From NCBI RefSeq assembly GCF_022829345.1, contig NZ_JAKSXV010000097.1, positions 1 through 64,000 on the forward strand: a DNA stretch of 64,000 nt. The letters are read 5' to 3'. This stretch comes from Methylobacterium sp. J-090 (GTDB taxonomy: Bacteria > Pseudomonadota > Alphaproteobacteria > Rhizobiales > Beijerinckiaceae). Each line of letters begins with the position of its first letter. Within the stretch, counting starts at the first letter, position 1. The notes below the pieces were generated by a model that made no database searches, was not told the origin of the DNA, and saw only the letters and a program-made list of their open reading frames with translations. The translations under genes were made by a program, and so were the position numbers. Below, one piece after another: positions 9,588 to 18,534 of this stretch.

Positions 9588-10336
9588 GCGCGCCACCGCA
9601 GGAGCCAGCCCTGGAGGGCGACGAAGCCGGTGTCGAACAGGCCGTAGAGGCCGGCCATGGTGAGCATGTAGACGACCACGATGTCGGTGGAGAGGAGGCT
9701 GGAGGCCTGCATCATCCGGGCGCCGACGCCCGGCACGCCGAAGATCTCGGCGGCGACGACGGCCATCCAGGCCTGACCCAGGGCGGTGCGCAGCCCCACG
9801 AGGATGCCCGGGGTGGCGGCCGGCAGCAGGATCTTGGTCAGCCGCGACCACGGCGAGCGGAAGCCGAAGGCCTGGGCGACCTCGACGAGGTCGCGGTCGA
9901 CCCCGCGCACGGCGCCTTGCGTCGCGAAGAACACGATCCAGAACACGCCGATGGCGATGATGAACACGGCGGCCGAGGGCTGGACCCCGAACCAGATGAT
10001 GGCGAAGGGCACCCAGGCGAGGCCGGGAATCGGCCGCAGCAGGCGCACGATCCAGGCGGTGACGGCCTCGAACCCCGAAAACATGCCGCTGAGGAGGCCG
10101 AGGCCGATGCCGGCCCCGGCGCCGACGGCGAGGCCGACGACGTAGTGGCTCAGGCTCGACCACACGGCCTCGCCCCAGACCCCGAGCGCGATCTCCTTCA
10201 GGAAGGCGGCCGGAATCGTGCTCGGCGGCGGCAGGAAGGCCGGGTTGATGAGGCCGAGGCGCGGCATCGCTTCCCAGAACACCAGGAAGGCGGCGAGCCC
10301 GAGGGCGGAGAGCGCCGTGGCGCGGAATGGGGGCAT
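9584..10336 (-). CDS. ABC transporter permease (SsuC/TauC type)
   Basis: 250 residues with about six hydrophobic helices and the cytoplasmic EAA-like loop (LRTALGQAWMAVVAAEIFG) typical of the BPD_transp_1 family in sulfonate/nitrate importers. It forms the inner-membrane channel with the downstream ATPase, whose start codon it overlaps. A repeat-rich gap of 109 bases separates it from the upstream substrate-binding protein gene. Confidence 0.92.
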
Positions 10337-10445
10337 CGTGTGCTAAGCAGGCTTCGCAAAAGTGGTCGCCGGTTTTGCGTCTAAAACCTGCGACATACCA
10401 AGGACCTAAGCAGGGTGAAGCGTTGGCTTGTCAACGCGAACCTGC
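10337..10445. repeat. Dispersed ~100-bp repeat (copy A) inside the ABC operon
   Basis: The gap between the binding-protein and permease genes is bounded by TGCTAAGCAGG and CCTGCTTAGC, which are inverted. Its core from AAAACCTGCGACA onward (10383-10439) matches 20891-20947 at 46 of 57 positions by my hand alignment, in the same orientation. This is a short intergenic repeat of the kind scattered through Rhizobiales genomes. It could fold as RNA and set the expression ratio of binding protein to permease. Confidence 0.75.
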
Positions 10446-11492
10446 TTAGCGCGCGGTCGCCTTCTCGTAGGGGCGCGGGTCGAACAGGCCGTCGAGGGGC
10501 ACGTCCTTGTCCAGCGTCCCGATGGAGACCTGATAGGCCTGCATCGCCTTGGTGGCCTCGACGATGGCGCGGGGGTCGGCGGTGAACTTCGCCGCCGGCG
10601 AGGTCAGGGCCTTCTGGATGGTGGCGAGATCGGTGATGCCCTTGCCGAGCGCCGCCTCGACGGGCTTGGCTGCCCGGGCCGGATCGGATTTCAGGAGCTC
10701 GGTCGCCTTGACCACGGCCTTCACCAGCCCCTCGACGGCGGCCGGGTTCCTGTCGGCGAAGGCGCCGAACACGCCGACCACGGTGCCGGGCTGGTTCGGA
10801 AACATCTCGCCCCCCGTGGCGATGAGCGTGATCGCCGGGTTGCGCTGCTGTACGATGGTGAGCGCCGGCTCGCGGATGGAGGCGCCGTCGACGGCGCCGG
10901 CCAGCACCGCCTGCTGGGTCGCGTCGATGCCCATGGAGACGACCTCGGCGTTGGCCTTGTCGGCCTTGGCGACCTGCCAGAGCCAGTGCTGCAGGGTGGT
11001 GTTGGGCACCGAGCCCGGCGGCTGGGTGGCGAGGCGCGCCGAGCGACCCTCCTTGGCCTTGAACCGGGCGAAGGCCTCGGCCTTGCTGGCGCCGTTCGCG
11101 AAGTAGGGGGCGAGCTTGGGGCCCGCCACGAACACCATCTCCTCGATGGCGGTGGCGGCCACCACGCGGACATCGATGCCCTTGGTGCGGGCGACGGCGA
11201 GCGGCGCGACGCCGGCGACGTAGACGTCAATGGTGCCGGACGCGAGCGCCTGGATCATGTTGGGGCCGGATTCGAAGGTGGTGAAGGTGGGGGTGAGGCC
11301 GGCCTCCTTGAGCCAGCCCTCGCCGTTGGCGACGAAGATCGGGGCGGCGCCGATGACCGGGATCACGCCGATCCGCACGGGCACGGGGGCGGGACTCTGC
11401 GCCGAGGCGACGCCCGTGAGGGACAGCAGCATCCCGAGAACGGGCAGGATCGCGAAAACAGGCAGGATCGCGAAAACAGGCAAGCGGCGCAT
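10446..11492 (-). CDS. ABC transporter substrate-binding protein (NMT1/SsuA-like)
   Basis: About 348 residues. A signal peptide (MRRLPVFAILPVFAILPVLGMLLSLTGVASAQ) precedes a periplasmic binding domain (VRIGVIPVIGAAPIFVANGEGWLKEAG...GTIDVYVAGVAPLAVA...PGSVPNTTL), typical of sulfonate/nitrate/taurine importers. It captures the solute for the downstream permease and ATPase. An 18-bp tandem duplication gives the repeated PVFAIL in the signal peptide. The frame is open to 11561, but the signal sequence marks the ATG at 11492. Confidence 0.9.
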   Translation of the reverse strand: MRRLPVFAILPVFAILPVLGMLLSLTGVASAQSPAPVPVRIGVIPVIGAAPIFVANGEGWLKEAGLTPTFTTFESGPNMIQALASGTIDVYVAGVAPLAVARTKGIDVRVVAATAIEEMVFVAGPKLAPYFANGASKAEAFARFKAKEGRSARLATQPPGSVPNTTLQHWLWQVAKADKANAEVVSMGIDATQQAVLAGAVDGASIREPALTIVQQRNPAITLIATGGEMFPNQPGTVVGVFGAFADRNPAAVEGLVKAVVKATELLKSDPARAAKPVEAALGKGITDLATIQKALTSPAAKFTADPRAIVEATKAMQAYQVSIGTLDKDVPLDGLFDPRPYEKATAR

Positions 11493-11814
11493 CGGGCAGA
11501 TCCGGTCAGGGGCGTCGAGGAGGGCGGCCGATCGCACGGGGCGCCAGAAGCGTCGCCGCACGGGATCGGTCGGGCCTTATGGTCCGGGCCTTGGCACGGT
11601 GCGCCGGGGCGCGCAAGAATTTGCTCGCCCTTGCCCTGCGCCGCCGCGCGATTTGAAAAAATCCCTCTCCGCCGGCCGGGGCGGGGAGAGGGCGGTTCTG
11701 CCGCAGGCCGCGCGGTCCCGGGTGCCGGTCACGGGAACGCGAGCGGTCGCCCCCCGTTAACCCTCCGCTGCGGCCACCGGGCCGGCGGCGGCACCAGAAT
11801 CGGGATATCCTACC
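11493..11814. other. Intergenic region with a GC-rich hairpin
   Basis: No gene is supported here. A hairpin CCCTCTCCGCCggccGGGGCGGGGAGAGGG lies near 11663-11693 after a short A-run. The 5' flank of the DUF3597 gene (from about 11757) should contain its promoter, but no clear -35/-10 is visible. Confidence 0.4.
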
Positions 11815-12222
11815 ATGAGCCTCCTCGGCAGCATCGTCAGCAAGATCCTCCATCCCTTCGGAGGCGGCGACGCCCAGGCCAAGCCCGCCGACGCCCCGGC
11901 CTCGACCGGCGGCTCCGACGCGCCGGCCTCGACCGCCACGGGCGGCGGCGCCGTCGCGCCCGGCTCCGTCGACGTCGAGGAGGTGCTGAACGGCATGGCG
12001 GCCAAGAACGGCCAGACCCTCAACTGGCGCACCTCCATCGTCGACCTGATGAAGCTCCTCGACCTCGATTCGAGCCTCACCGCCCGCAAGCAGCTCGCCG
12101 ACGAGCTGCACTACACCGGCGACAAAGAGGATTCCGCCTCCATGAACGTCTGGCTGCACAAGCAGGTGATCAAGAAGCTCGAAGAGAACGGCGGCAAGGT
12201 CCCGGCCGATCTGAAGGATTGA
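11815..12222 (+). CDS. DUF3597 domain protein
   Basis: 135 residues. The N-terminal MSLLGSIVSKILHPF is followed by an Ala/Thr-rich linker (about 20-50) and a helical domain VDVEEVLNGMAAKNGQTLNWRTSIVDLMKLLDLDSSLTARKQLADELHYTGD...MNVWLHKQVIKKLEENGGK, the DUF3597 signature. Its role is unknown; members are small soluble proteins in Proteobacteria. It is a single gene followed by two strong hairpins. Confidence 0.88.
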   Translation: MSLLGSIVSKILHPFGGGDAQAKPADAPASTGGSDAPASTATGGGAVAPGSVDVEEVLNGMAAKNGQTLNWRTSIVDLMKLLDLDSSLTARKQLADELHYTGDKEDSASMNVWLHKQVIKKLEENGGKVPADLKD

Positions 12223-12232
12223 TTTTTCAAGC

Positions 12233-12305
12233 GCTCGGGCGCGTTTGCGCCCGAGCCGTGTGAGAAGGCCCGGTTGCCCCTGCGGCGGCCGGGCCTTCTG
12301 CTTTT
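12233..12305 (+). terminator. Double hairpin terminator after the DUF3597 gene
   Basis: Two perfect stems follow the stop: GCTCGGGCGC/GCGCCCGAGC (12233-12256) and AGAAGGCCCGG/CCGGGCCTTCT (about 12263-12299) followed by GCTTTT. The second, with its T-run, looks like an intrinsic terminator. Confidence 0.75.
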
Positions 12306-12624
12306 GGAGAACAGAGGACAAGACATGTCGTTCGCTTCGCAGCCGAACGACATTCCGAGCCTCCGGTGCGGAGCGGACGATGATCGGACGCCCGACCGGT
12401 CCGGCGCCCGATGCCCCTGCCGCTCGTCCGCCGAGGGTGGGACGCGCCTGTCGGATCAAGCATCATCGCGCGTACGAAAACGTACGATTCGGATCTCTAT
12501 TGGAAAACTTCGCCGCGTTCATTCTGTCTTCGGCAATGCATTGCGTGCTGTAAATATTGGGCGTATGGCGAAGGTGTCGATCGCCCTGATTTGGAAACTT
12601 CAGCGATAAATCTGGTTTCAGCAC
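12306..12624. other. AT-richer intergenic stretch with a small stem-loop
   Basis: No convincing gene. A perfect 10-bp inverted repeat ATGTCGTTCG/CGAACGACAT spans 12325-12353. From about 12470 the composition becomes clearly richer in AT than the flanks, marking the edge of an islet. Confidence 0.4.
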
Positions 12625-12864
12625 ATGAAACATATTGCGGAAACTGACAACGATAACAAAAAGAGTCAAGAAATCATGAGCCGTATTGCGGCAGCGCTCG
12701 GCTGCTCGACGGACAAGTTTTTAGAAGAAACGATGGACGATCTGGATCAAACCTCTGAATTGCTGAGATTATGGCTTTCCATCGGTAATATTCAAGACCG
12801 CGCGAAAGTCTTGACGTATGCGCGGACGATTGCGACGCACATTCCGCCCTCGAAAGCGGCCTAG
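12625..12864 (+). CDS. Small helical protein, possible truncated XRE-type regulator
   Basis: 79 residues. The segment SRIAAALGCSTDKFLEE looks like the last helices of an XRE helix-turn-helix domain, followed by SELLRLWLSIGNIQDRAKVLTYARTIA, a tail I associate with small regulators in Methylobacterium. The first HTH helices are absent, so it is either a shortened relative or a non-DNA-binding protein. It lies in an AT-rich islet, no strong ribosome site precedes the ATG, and a start at 12676 (MSRIAAALG) is possible. Confidence 0.5.
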   Translation: MKHIAETDNDNKKSQEIMSRIAAALGCSTDKFLEETMDDLDQTSELLRLWLSIGNIQDRAKVLTYARTIATHIPPSKAA

Positions 12865-12961
12865 GGCCTCGGCCCGATAGGAGGCCTCGGCTTTCGAAAA
12901 AAAGGCCGATGCGGAAACGACGCTTCCGCGAAACGCCGCACGCGCATGCGTCGCGCGCCGC

Positions 12962-13195
12962 CTAGGCCCGATCCCCGACCTTGCCGATCGCGCGACCCCG
13001 CCTCGCATATCCGGCTCTCGGAGAGTGTCGCTCTTCTTGTTCGGCACGCGCTTCACGTTGAGCGGCTTCCTGTCCAAGTTGCCAAAGAAGTGCGCGCGTC
13101 ATGGCGATCATGGCGGGCGTACCGGTCTCGACAACCGCGGTATTCGCCCTGAGACAGGCATCGACCATTGCGCCGAATTTCTTGTCGTCGCCCAT
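12962..13195 (-). CDS. Small hypothetical protein in AT-rich islet
   Basis: 77 residues (MGDDKKFGAMVDACLRANTAVVETGTPAMIAMTRALLWQLG, then a basic, Glu/Arg-rich tail). The ATG at 13195 has GAGGG about ten bases upstream. The first half looks like a real amphipathic helical protein; I do not recognise a family. The frame remains open upstream to 13981, but that stretch looks non-coding. Confidence 0.45.
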   Translation of the reverse strand: MGDDKKFGAMVDACLRANTAVVETGTPAMIAMTRALLWQLGQEAAQREARAEQEERHSPRAGYARRGRAIGKVGDRA

Positions 13196-13998
13196 ATTTT
13201 CCAGCCCTCTAACGAAAGCAGAACATCTCGATACCACTTTAATCCGAGATAAATTAACATGGAGCGTTGATATTTGGTATGAAATCATCCGATCAAATGA
13301 TGAAATAACGCGCATTCGATCATGATGATCGTGCGAAAACAGGGGGATTTCTATCGCAAATTCCTGAGGCGCCCTCGGAGGCTCCGACGGCACGCCATCG
13401 ATCACGGCGAACATTGTCGCAGCCCCCAAGTGTTGGATGATGGCGCTGTCCGGCCGTTCAGGCGCGTCCCGGCCGGCCGGACGAGCCGGTACGCCTCCGA
13501 TCGGTGATGGGCCCGCACGATCGCCCGAAGGGTCTGTCCGACGTCCGGGGCTCCCCGTCCCCGCGCAAGCACCGCCGTCCGAAGTCCCCCGCGCGCCGGG
13601 GCGGCATCCACCGCCGCGATCAGCGCGGACCCGGTGGTCTCCGGCGCGGCGTCGATCGCGTGGACGCGGAGGCTGATGGATCTCAATCCGCACGGTATCG
13701 CACGCCGGTCGGAGGGTCCGATCCGGTGGCGTACCGATTTCCCCGGTCCGACCGGCCGTTTCGATGACGATCCGGGGGATGCCCGACCGGGCGCGGAAAC
13801 GGGAGCGGAGGCCGGCGGTCCTGGGCCCGCCCGGGAAAGCGCGCCGCGACCCCCGCGCCCCTCGGGACAAGCGCCGGCTCAATCCAGCCGATATCCCACC
13901 ACCCTCGCAGACCTCCCCATCGTCGCCTTCGTCTGCCTCATGCTCAAACAGGCCGCTCAACTCGCGGCTGGTCCATAACAACCTCTAGATTTTGAGTA
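13196..13998. other. 800-bp stretch without a convincing gene
   Basis: The part 13196-13330 is AT-rich and may be the promoter of the small gene on the minus strand. From 13370 to 13980 several overlapping open frames exist on both strands, but all look like GC-rich random frames (Arg/Pro/Ser-rich, no domain). It could be decayed coding DNA. Confidence 0.4.
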
Positions 13999-14490
13999 TC
14001 AGGCAAGTGGACGATGGCCAGATACTCCAAGATACTTCCAAGAGCCGTTCAGACTCAACGCCGATGCTCCAACGCCTAAGCTGAATCCGCCTACATTTTG
14101 CACCGAAAAAAATGGCTTGTTCGTTTCCGGAAGTTTTGGACCCGCCGATATATACATTGGTCCCCAGCCAACTGCCGCGCCGACGCCCATAGTTGCTAGA
14201 AAACCACCTGTTCCATGTAGGTCCAGAACACTAAACGGCTGGCTCAGCCCCTGCCAGCCACTACAATCGATGCTCGACCAGTCATCGTCGTCGAGAGGGG
14301 CGCCCGTGGCATTTCCTCCTAGCCCTTTTCCAGTACCTGCCAATTGAAATCTGGCTGCAACATCTGCTGATTTACTGAAGAAAACAAATCGCGCTATACC
14401 TGCCGAAATTATTATTCCCAATGCTCCTATACCTGTGCAAACGACTTGCCAGTCATCTGCCTTTTTTTGAATCGCGGATGCGCTACCCAT
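13999..14490 (-). CDS. Hypothetical protein with an N-terminal membrane helix
   Basis: 163 residues with unusual, AT-richer codon use. One hydrophobic segment (VVCTGIGALGIIISAGIARFVFF, about 15-37) is followed by a Gly-rich region (LDLHGTGGFLATMGVGAAVGWGPMYISAGP...VQNVGGFSLGVGASALSLNGSWKYLGVSG) that could form beta strands. I recognise no family. Composition and isolation suggest horizontal acquisition. Confidence 0.55.
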   Translation of the reverse strand: MGSASAIQKKADDWQVVCTGIGALGIIISAGIARFVFFSKSADVAARFQLAGTGKGLGGNATGAPLDDDDWSSIDCSGWQGLSQPFSVLDLHGTGGFLATMGVGAAVGWGPMYISAGPKLPETNKPFFSVQNVGGFSLGVGASALSLNGSWKYLGVSGHRPLA

Positions 14491-14931
14491 GCGACCACTC
14501 CATAGCGAAAGCTCAATCGATCACTACGATAATAAGATCGGCAGCGCGGATCAAGTCCAAAAACAGTCCAAAAACAGGCCAATGAAGTCGATGGTGCTCC
14601 GTTGCGGACGTGGCGCATAATAAAAAATTCCTAATGCGCTTCTTGATTGTGCTTTTTGAGCATGGATGGGTGTTGAATTTCAGTCTAAATCAGAAATTCG
14701 TGGATCATATTTTCTATTCATAGTATGGATCAAAGCAGTCGGTAATAGCGAACAGCCCTCGGATGACGATGCGAGGAATTTTTTTCCTCGCACGGATCCT
14801 CCTCCACCAAGGTTTCTCCTCAACCAGGGAGGAACCACAGACACTCCCGCCAAGCCGAACTCAAGTCGAACTCATGGGTCCCGAGCTTGGTGGAGGCGTG
14901 AGGCTTCAAGCCGACAGCCCAGCCCAGCCCA
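14491..14931. other. AT-rich intergenic region with inverted repeats
   Basis: No gene supported. It contains GTCCAAAAACA in direct tandem (about 14553-14576), a perfect hairpin GCGAGGAA/TTCCTCGC with a T-rich loop (14771-14791), an 11-bp inverted repeat CCTCCACCAAG (14801-14811) / CTTGGTGGAGG (14886-14896), and an AGCCC microsatellite of four units (14916-14935). Confidence 0.5.
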
Positions 14932-15141
14932 GCCCTTGACGCCCTGCATCTGTCGCAGGCCCAGTTCGCCCTGCGGTTCGGGCTGGAGGAAGCGACGGTC
15001 AAGAACTGGGAGCAGGGCAAGTCGAAGCCGAACGCCACGGCCATGACCCTGATTTGGACGATCCATCGCCACCCCGAGGCCGTCGTGGATGCCCTTGCCA
15101 TGGGCGGCACGATCGAGGAGGGCACACCTCCGGCCTTCTGA
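14932..15141 (+). pseudogene. 5'-truncated XRE-family antitoxin remnant
   Basis: An open frame of 69 codons reads ALDALHLSQAQFALRFGLEEATVKNWEQGKSKPNA...TIHRHPEAVVDALA and ends at TGA 15139. This is the HTH plus C-terminal tail of HigA-like antitoxins and resembles the intact antitoxin at 31124-31501 (KLGVTQQRFADALGVPVTTYRNWEQGRKVPD). No ATG, GTG or TTG start lies in frame before the HTH, and an in-frame stop sits at 14899, so the N-terminal part is lost. No partner toxin was found nearby. Confidence 0.6.
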
Positions 15142-15215
15142 GCGGAGCGGGAACGCGTGCGTCGGCCCTGCGCCATGTCCGTGCCCCTTGATCCCGGCGC
15201 TTTGGCCGGCGCCTC

Positions 15216-16112
15216 TCACTCCAGCCGCTGTCCCAGCCGCCCCGCCAGATCCTGAATGTACTGGAACGCCGTGCGCCCCGAGCGCGAGCCCCGGGTGGTC
15301 GCCCATTCCAGCGCCTCGGCCCGCACGGTGTCGGGGTCGGCCGTCAGGTCGTGCCGGGCGACGTAGGCGCGGACCATGGCGAGGTACTCGTCCTGGCTGC
15401 ACTTGTGGAAGCCGAGCCACAGACCGAAGCGGTCGGACAGCGACACCTTCTCCTCCACGGCCTCGCCGGGGTTGATGGCCGTGGAGCGCTCGTTCTCGAC
15501 CATGTCGCGGGCGAGCAGGTGCCGGCGGTTGGAGGTGGCGTAGAACAGCACGTTGTCGGGCCGGCCCTCGATGCCGCCGTCCAGCGCCGTCTTCAGGGAC
15601 TTGTACGAGGTGTCGTCGCCGTCGAACGACAGGTCGTCGCAGAACACGATCCAGCGATGCGCGTCGCCCCGCAGGGTCGCCATGAGGTCGGGCAGGGCCT
15701 CGATGTCCTCGCGATGAATCTCGACGAGCTTCAGCGGGCGGGCGTCGCCCCGGGCGGCGTTGATCTCGGCGTGCACGGCCTTCACCAGGGACGACTTGCC
15801 CATGCCGCGCGCGCCCCACAGCAGGGCGTTGTTGGCCGGCAGGCCGGCGGCGAAGCGCCCGGTGTTCTCGGACAGCGTGTCGCGGGCCCGGTCGATGCCG
15901 GTGAGCAGGCCGATGGCGACGCGGTTGACGCGTTCCACCGGGATCAGCCGGCGCTCGGGCCCCCACAGGAAGGCGTCGGCCGCCGTCACGTCCACCGCCG
16001 GGCGGGCGGGGGGCGCGGCGCGCTCCAGGGCGGCGGCGATACGCTCCAGCACGGGCAGCAGATCGGGGTGAAGGGTTTCGTGCGGGGCCGGGTCGGTGGG
16101 CGTCGTGGTCAT
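15216..16112 (-). CDS. DUF815-family AAA ATPase
   Basis: 298 residues. Walker A is GARGMGKSS (100-108) and a Walker B-like IVFCDDLSFD follows near 155; YKSLKTALDGGIEGRPDNVLFYATSNRRHL and FGLWLGFHKCSQDEYL are DUF815 signatures. The family is a widely conserved predicted ATPase without assigned role. The start has GGAGACACTCC immediately upstream. It is a lone gene next to the sec cluster. Confidence 0.9.
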   Translation of the reverse strand: MTTTPTDPAPHETLHPDLLPVLERIAAALERAAPPARPAVDVTAADAFLWGPERRLIPVERVNRVAIGLLTGIDRARDTLSENTGRFAAGLPANNALLWGARGMGKSSLVKAVHAEINAARGDARPLKLVEIHREDIEALPDLMATLRGDAHRWIVFCDDLSFDGDDTSYKSLKTALDGGIEGRPDNVLFYATSNRRHLLARDMVENERSTAINPGEAVEEKVSLSDRFGLWLGFHKCSQDEYLAMVRAYVARHDLTADPDTVRAEALEWATTRGSRSGRTAFQYIQDLAGRLGQRLE

Positions 16113-16469
16113 GGAGTGTCTCCGGGCGGGCGCGACTTCTTACACCAGTCGGTGCGGGCGGATCGCCGTCCGAAACGCTTTTCGTCGGAGGAATTCTAGA
16201 GGCGGCGCGGGTCCCCTCTCCTGGAAGGAGAGGGAGCCGGTCGCGTCTCTTCGAAGGCAAACATCGTTTTGCCGAGCGCTTCAGGAGACCAAATCGTCCG
16301 AAAGATCAGCGTGCCTGAGGGGAGGGGGGTTGCGCCGCGCTCCGTTTCGCCCCAGGCCCACGCCGTTGCTTTCACTTAGGCCGTGGCTATAGTCCGCGCG
16401 CTTTTTCGACAGGCCCGCACGCCCCCTCGCCCGAGGGGTTCGGGGCCGTATCCTTGAGGAGTCACGCGC
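16113..16469. other. Intergenic region upstream of yajC with a short palindrome
   Basis: No gene. GGGTCCCCTCTCCTGGAAGG followed by AGAGGGA (16206-16232) is a palindromic unit that also begins the 98-bp repeats at 38356 and 42164. The promoter of the yajC-secDF operon is expected in 16380-16450. Confidence 0.5.
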
Positions 16470-16805
16470 TTGATCACCCCCGCCTTCGCGCAAGGGGCCG
16501 CCGCGGCCGCTGGCGGAGCGGACATCGCCTTGCAGGTGGTGCCGTTCGTCCTCATCTTCGTCATCATGTACTTCCTGATCCTCCGCCCGCAGCAGCGCCG
16601 CGTGAAGGAGCATCAGAGCATGGTCAAGAACGTGCGCCGCGACGACACCATCGTCACCACCGGCGGCATCGTCGGCCGCGTCACCAAGGTCGCCGACGAC
16701 GCCTCGGAGATCGAGGTCGAGATCGCGCCCAACGTCCGCGTCAAGGTCGTCCGCACCATGATCTCGGAGGTCCGGGTCAAGGGCGCTCCGGTCAAGGCCG
16801 CCTGA
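16470..16805 (+). CDS. yajC: Sec translocase accessory subunit YajC
   Basis: 111 residues. A single membrane helix (ALQVVPFVLIFVIMYFLILRPQ, about 21-42) with the family motif LRPQQRRVKEHQ is followed by a small beta domain (VRRDDTIVTTGGIVGRVTKV). YajC associates with SecDF at the inner membrane. The start is a TTG preceded by GAGGAG; the next ATG would delete the N-terminal region and part of the helix. It begins the cluster with secD 61 bases downstream. Confidence 0.95.
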   Translation: MITPAFAQGAAAAAGGADIALQVVPFVLIFVIMYFLILRPQQRRVKEHQSMVKNVRRDDTIVTTGGIVGRVTKVADDASEIEVEIAPNVRVKVVRTMISEVRVKGAPVKAA

Positions 16806-16866
16806 CACCACGCCTGAGGATGCCGGCGGAACCGCCGGCATCGCAACAAGAACATGGAACGGGCGG

Positions 16867-18474
16867 ATGCTGCGCTTCTCGCGAACCAAGATCGTCACGA
16901 CGCTGGCCGTCATCCTCATCGGCCTGAGCCTCGCCGTGCCGAGCTTCTTCTCGCCCGAGCAGCGCCGGGGCTTCATGGCGTCCCTGCCGGGCTGGTTCCC
17001 GAGCTGGATCGTGCCGACCCGCGCCATCGTGCTCGGCCTCGACCTGCAGGGTGGCTCGCAGCTCCTCCTCGAGGTCGACCAGAACGAGCTCGTGGCCTCG
17101 CAGGCCAAGGCGCTCCGCGACGACGTCCGCCGCATCCTCCAGCAGGAATCGGCCCGCGCCGAGGGCGGCATCCAGCTCTTGCCGCGCGGCGTCCAGATCC
17201 GCATCCCGGACGCGGCTTCGCGCGGAAAGTTGCTGCCGAAGCTGCGCGAGCTCGCCCAGCCCATCGCCAATCCGCTGGTCGGCCAGGGCGCCGGCCGCAC
17301 CCTCGACATCACCGAGCAGCCCGACGGCCTCGTCCGCCTGACCCTGACCGATGCCGGCATCACCGAGCGCACCCGCCGCGCCGTGAGCCAGGGCATCGAG
17401 GTCATCCGCCGCCGCCTCGATTCGACGGGCACCACCGAGCCGTCGATCCAGCAGCAGGGCGCCGACCGCATCCTGATCCAGGTGCCGGGCGAACAGAACC
17501 CCGAGCGGCTGGAGAAGCTCCTGGGCTCCACCGCCAAGCTCGAGTTCCGCATGCTGGCCGACTCGCCCAGCGGCGACGTCGACCTGCTGCCGTCCAAGGA
17601 CGAGAAGGGCGCCAAGGTCCCCGTCGAGCGCCGGGTCATGGCCGATGGCGGCGACCTCACGGACGCGCAGCCCGCCTTCGACCATCAGACCCAGGAGCCG
17701 ATGGTCAGCTTCAAGTTCAACCTGAAGGGCGCCCAGCGCTTCGGGCAGGCCACCGCCGAGAATGTCGGCCGCCGCATGGCCATCGTGCTCGACAACGAGG
17801 TGGTCTCGGCGCCCCGCATCAACACGCCGATCACCGGCGGCTCCGGGCAGATCACCGGCAACTTCACCGTGGCCCAGGCCAACGACCTCTCGGTGCTGCT
17901 GCGCGCCGGCGCGCTCCCGGCGAAGTTCACGGTCGTCGAGCGCCGCGTCGTCGGCCCGGGCCTCGGTCGCGATTCGATCCAGGCCGGCAAGCTCGCGACC
18001 CTGGTCGCCGGCGCGCTGGTCATCGTGTTCATGTTCGCCACCTACGGGGTGTTCGGCTTCTTCGCCAACATCGCCCTCATCGTCCATGTCGGCCTCATCC
18101 TCGGCCTGATGTCGGTGCTGGAGGCGACCATGACCCTGCCGGGCATCGCCGGCATCGTGCTCACCATCGGCACGGCGGTGGATTCCAACGTGCTGATCTA
18201 CGAGCGCGTGCGCGAGGAGGTCCATGCCGGGCGCTCCATCGTCTCGGCGCTTCAGGCCGGCTTCGACAAGGCGTTCGCCACCATCATCGATTCGAACTCG
18301 ACCATGGCGATCGCCGCCCTGATCCTGTTCTTCCTCGGCTCCGGCCCGGTGAAGGGCTTCGCCGTCGTGTTCATCCTCGGCATCCTCACCACGGTCATCA
18401 CCGCCGTGACCCTGACCCGCATGATGATCGCCCTGTGGTACAATCTCGCCCGGCCGAAGGCCTTGCCGTTCTGA
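16867..18474 (+). CDS. secD: Protein translocase subunit SecD
   Basis: 535 residues. The first membrane helix is followed by LGLDLQGGSQLLLEV, the periplasmic P1 domain, then a membrane block with VERRVVGPGLGRDSI and IGTAVDSNVLIYERVREE, motifs of the RND-type SecD protein that uses proton flow to aid release of exported proteins. A short direct duplication (TTGCCGTTCTGA twice) surrounds the stop codon. Followed 60 bases later by secF. Confidence 0.96.
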   Translation: MLRFSRTKIVTTLAVILIGLSLAVPSFFSPEQRRGFMASLPGWFPSWIVPTRAIVLGLDLQGGSQLLLEVDQNELVASQAKALRDDVRRILQQESARAEGGIQLLPRGVQIRIPDAASRGKLLPKLRELAQPIANPLVGQGAGRTLDITEQPDGLVRLTLTDAGITERTRRAVSQGIEVIRRRLDSTGTTEPSIQQQGADRILIQVPGEQNPERLEKLLGSTAKLEFRMLADSPSGDVDLLPSKDEKGAKVPVERRVMADGGDLTDAQPAFDHQTQEPMVSFKFNLKGAQRFGQATAENVGRRMAIVLDNEVVSAPRINTPITGGSGQITGNFTVAQANDLSVLLRAGALPAKFTVVERRVVGPGLGRDSIQAGKLATLVAGALVIVFMFATYGVFGFFANIALIVHVGLILGLMSVLEATMTLPGIAGIVLTIGTAVDSNVLIYERVREEVHAGRSIVSALQAGFDKAFATIIDSNSTMAIAALILFFLGSGPVKGFAVVFILGILTTVITAVTLTRMMIALWYNLARPKALPF

Positions 18475-18534
18475 GAAGCTTTGCCGTTCTGAAGAGAACC
18501 TCCGTTCGGCCCTGACACCAATCCGAGACCGATC

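Noticed and set aside
13400..13988. Several overlapping 60-114 codon frames on both strands
   Set aside because: Low-complexity Arg/Pro/Ser content, no start signals, no domain; kept only as an unassigned stretch.
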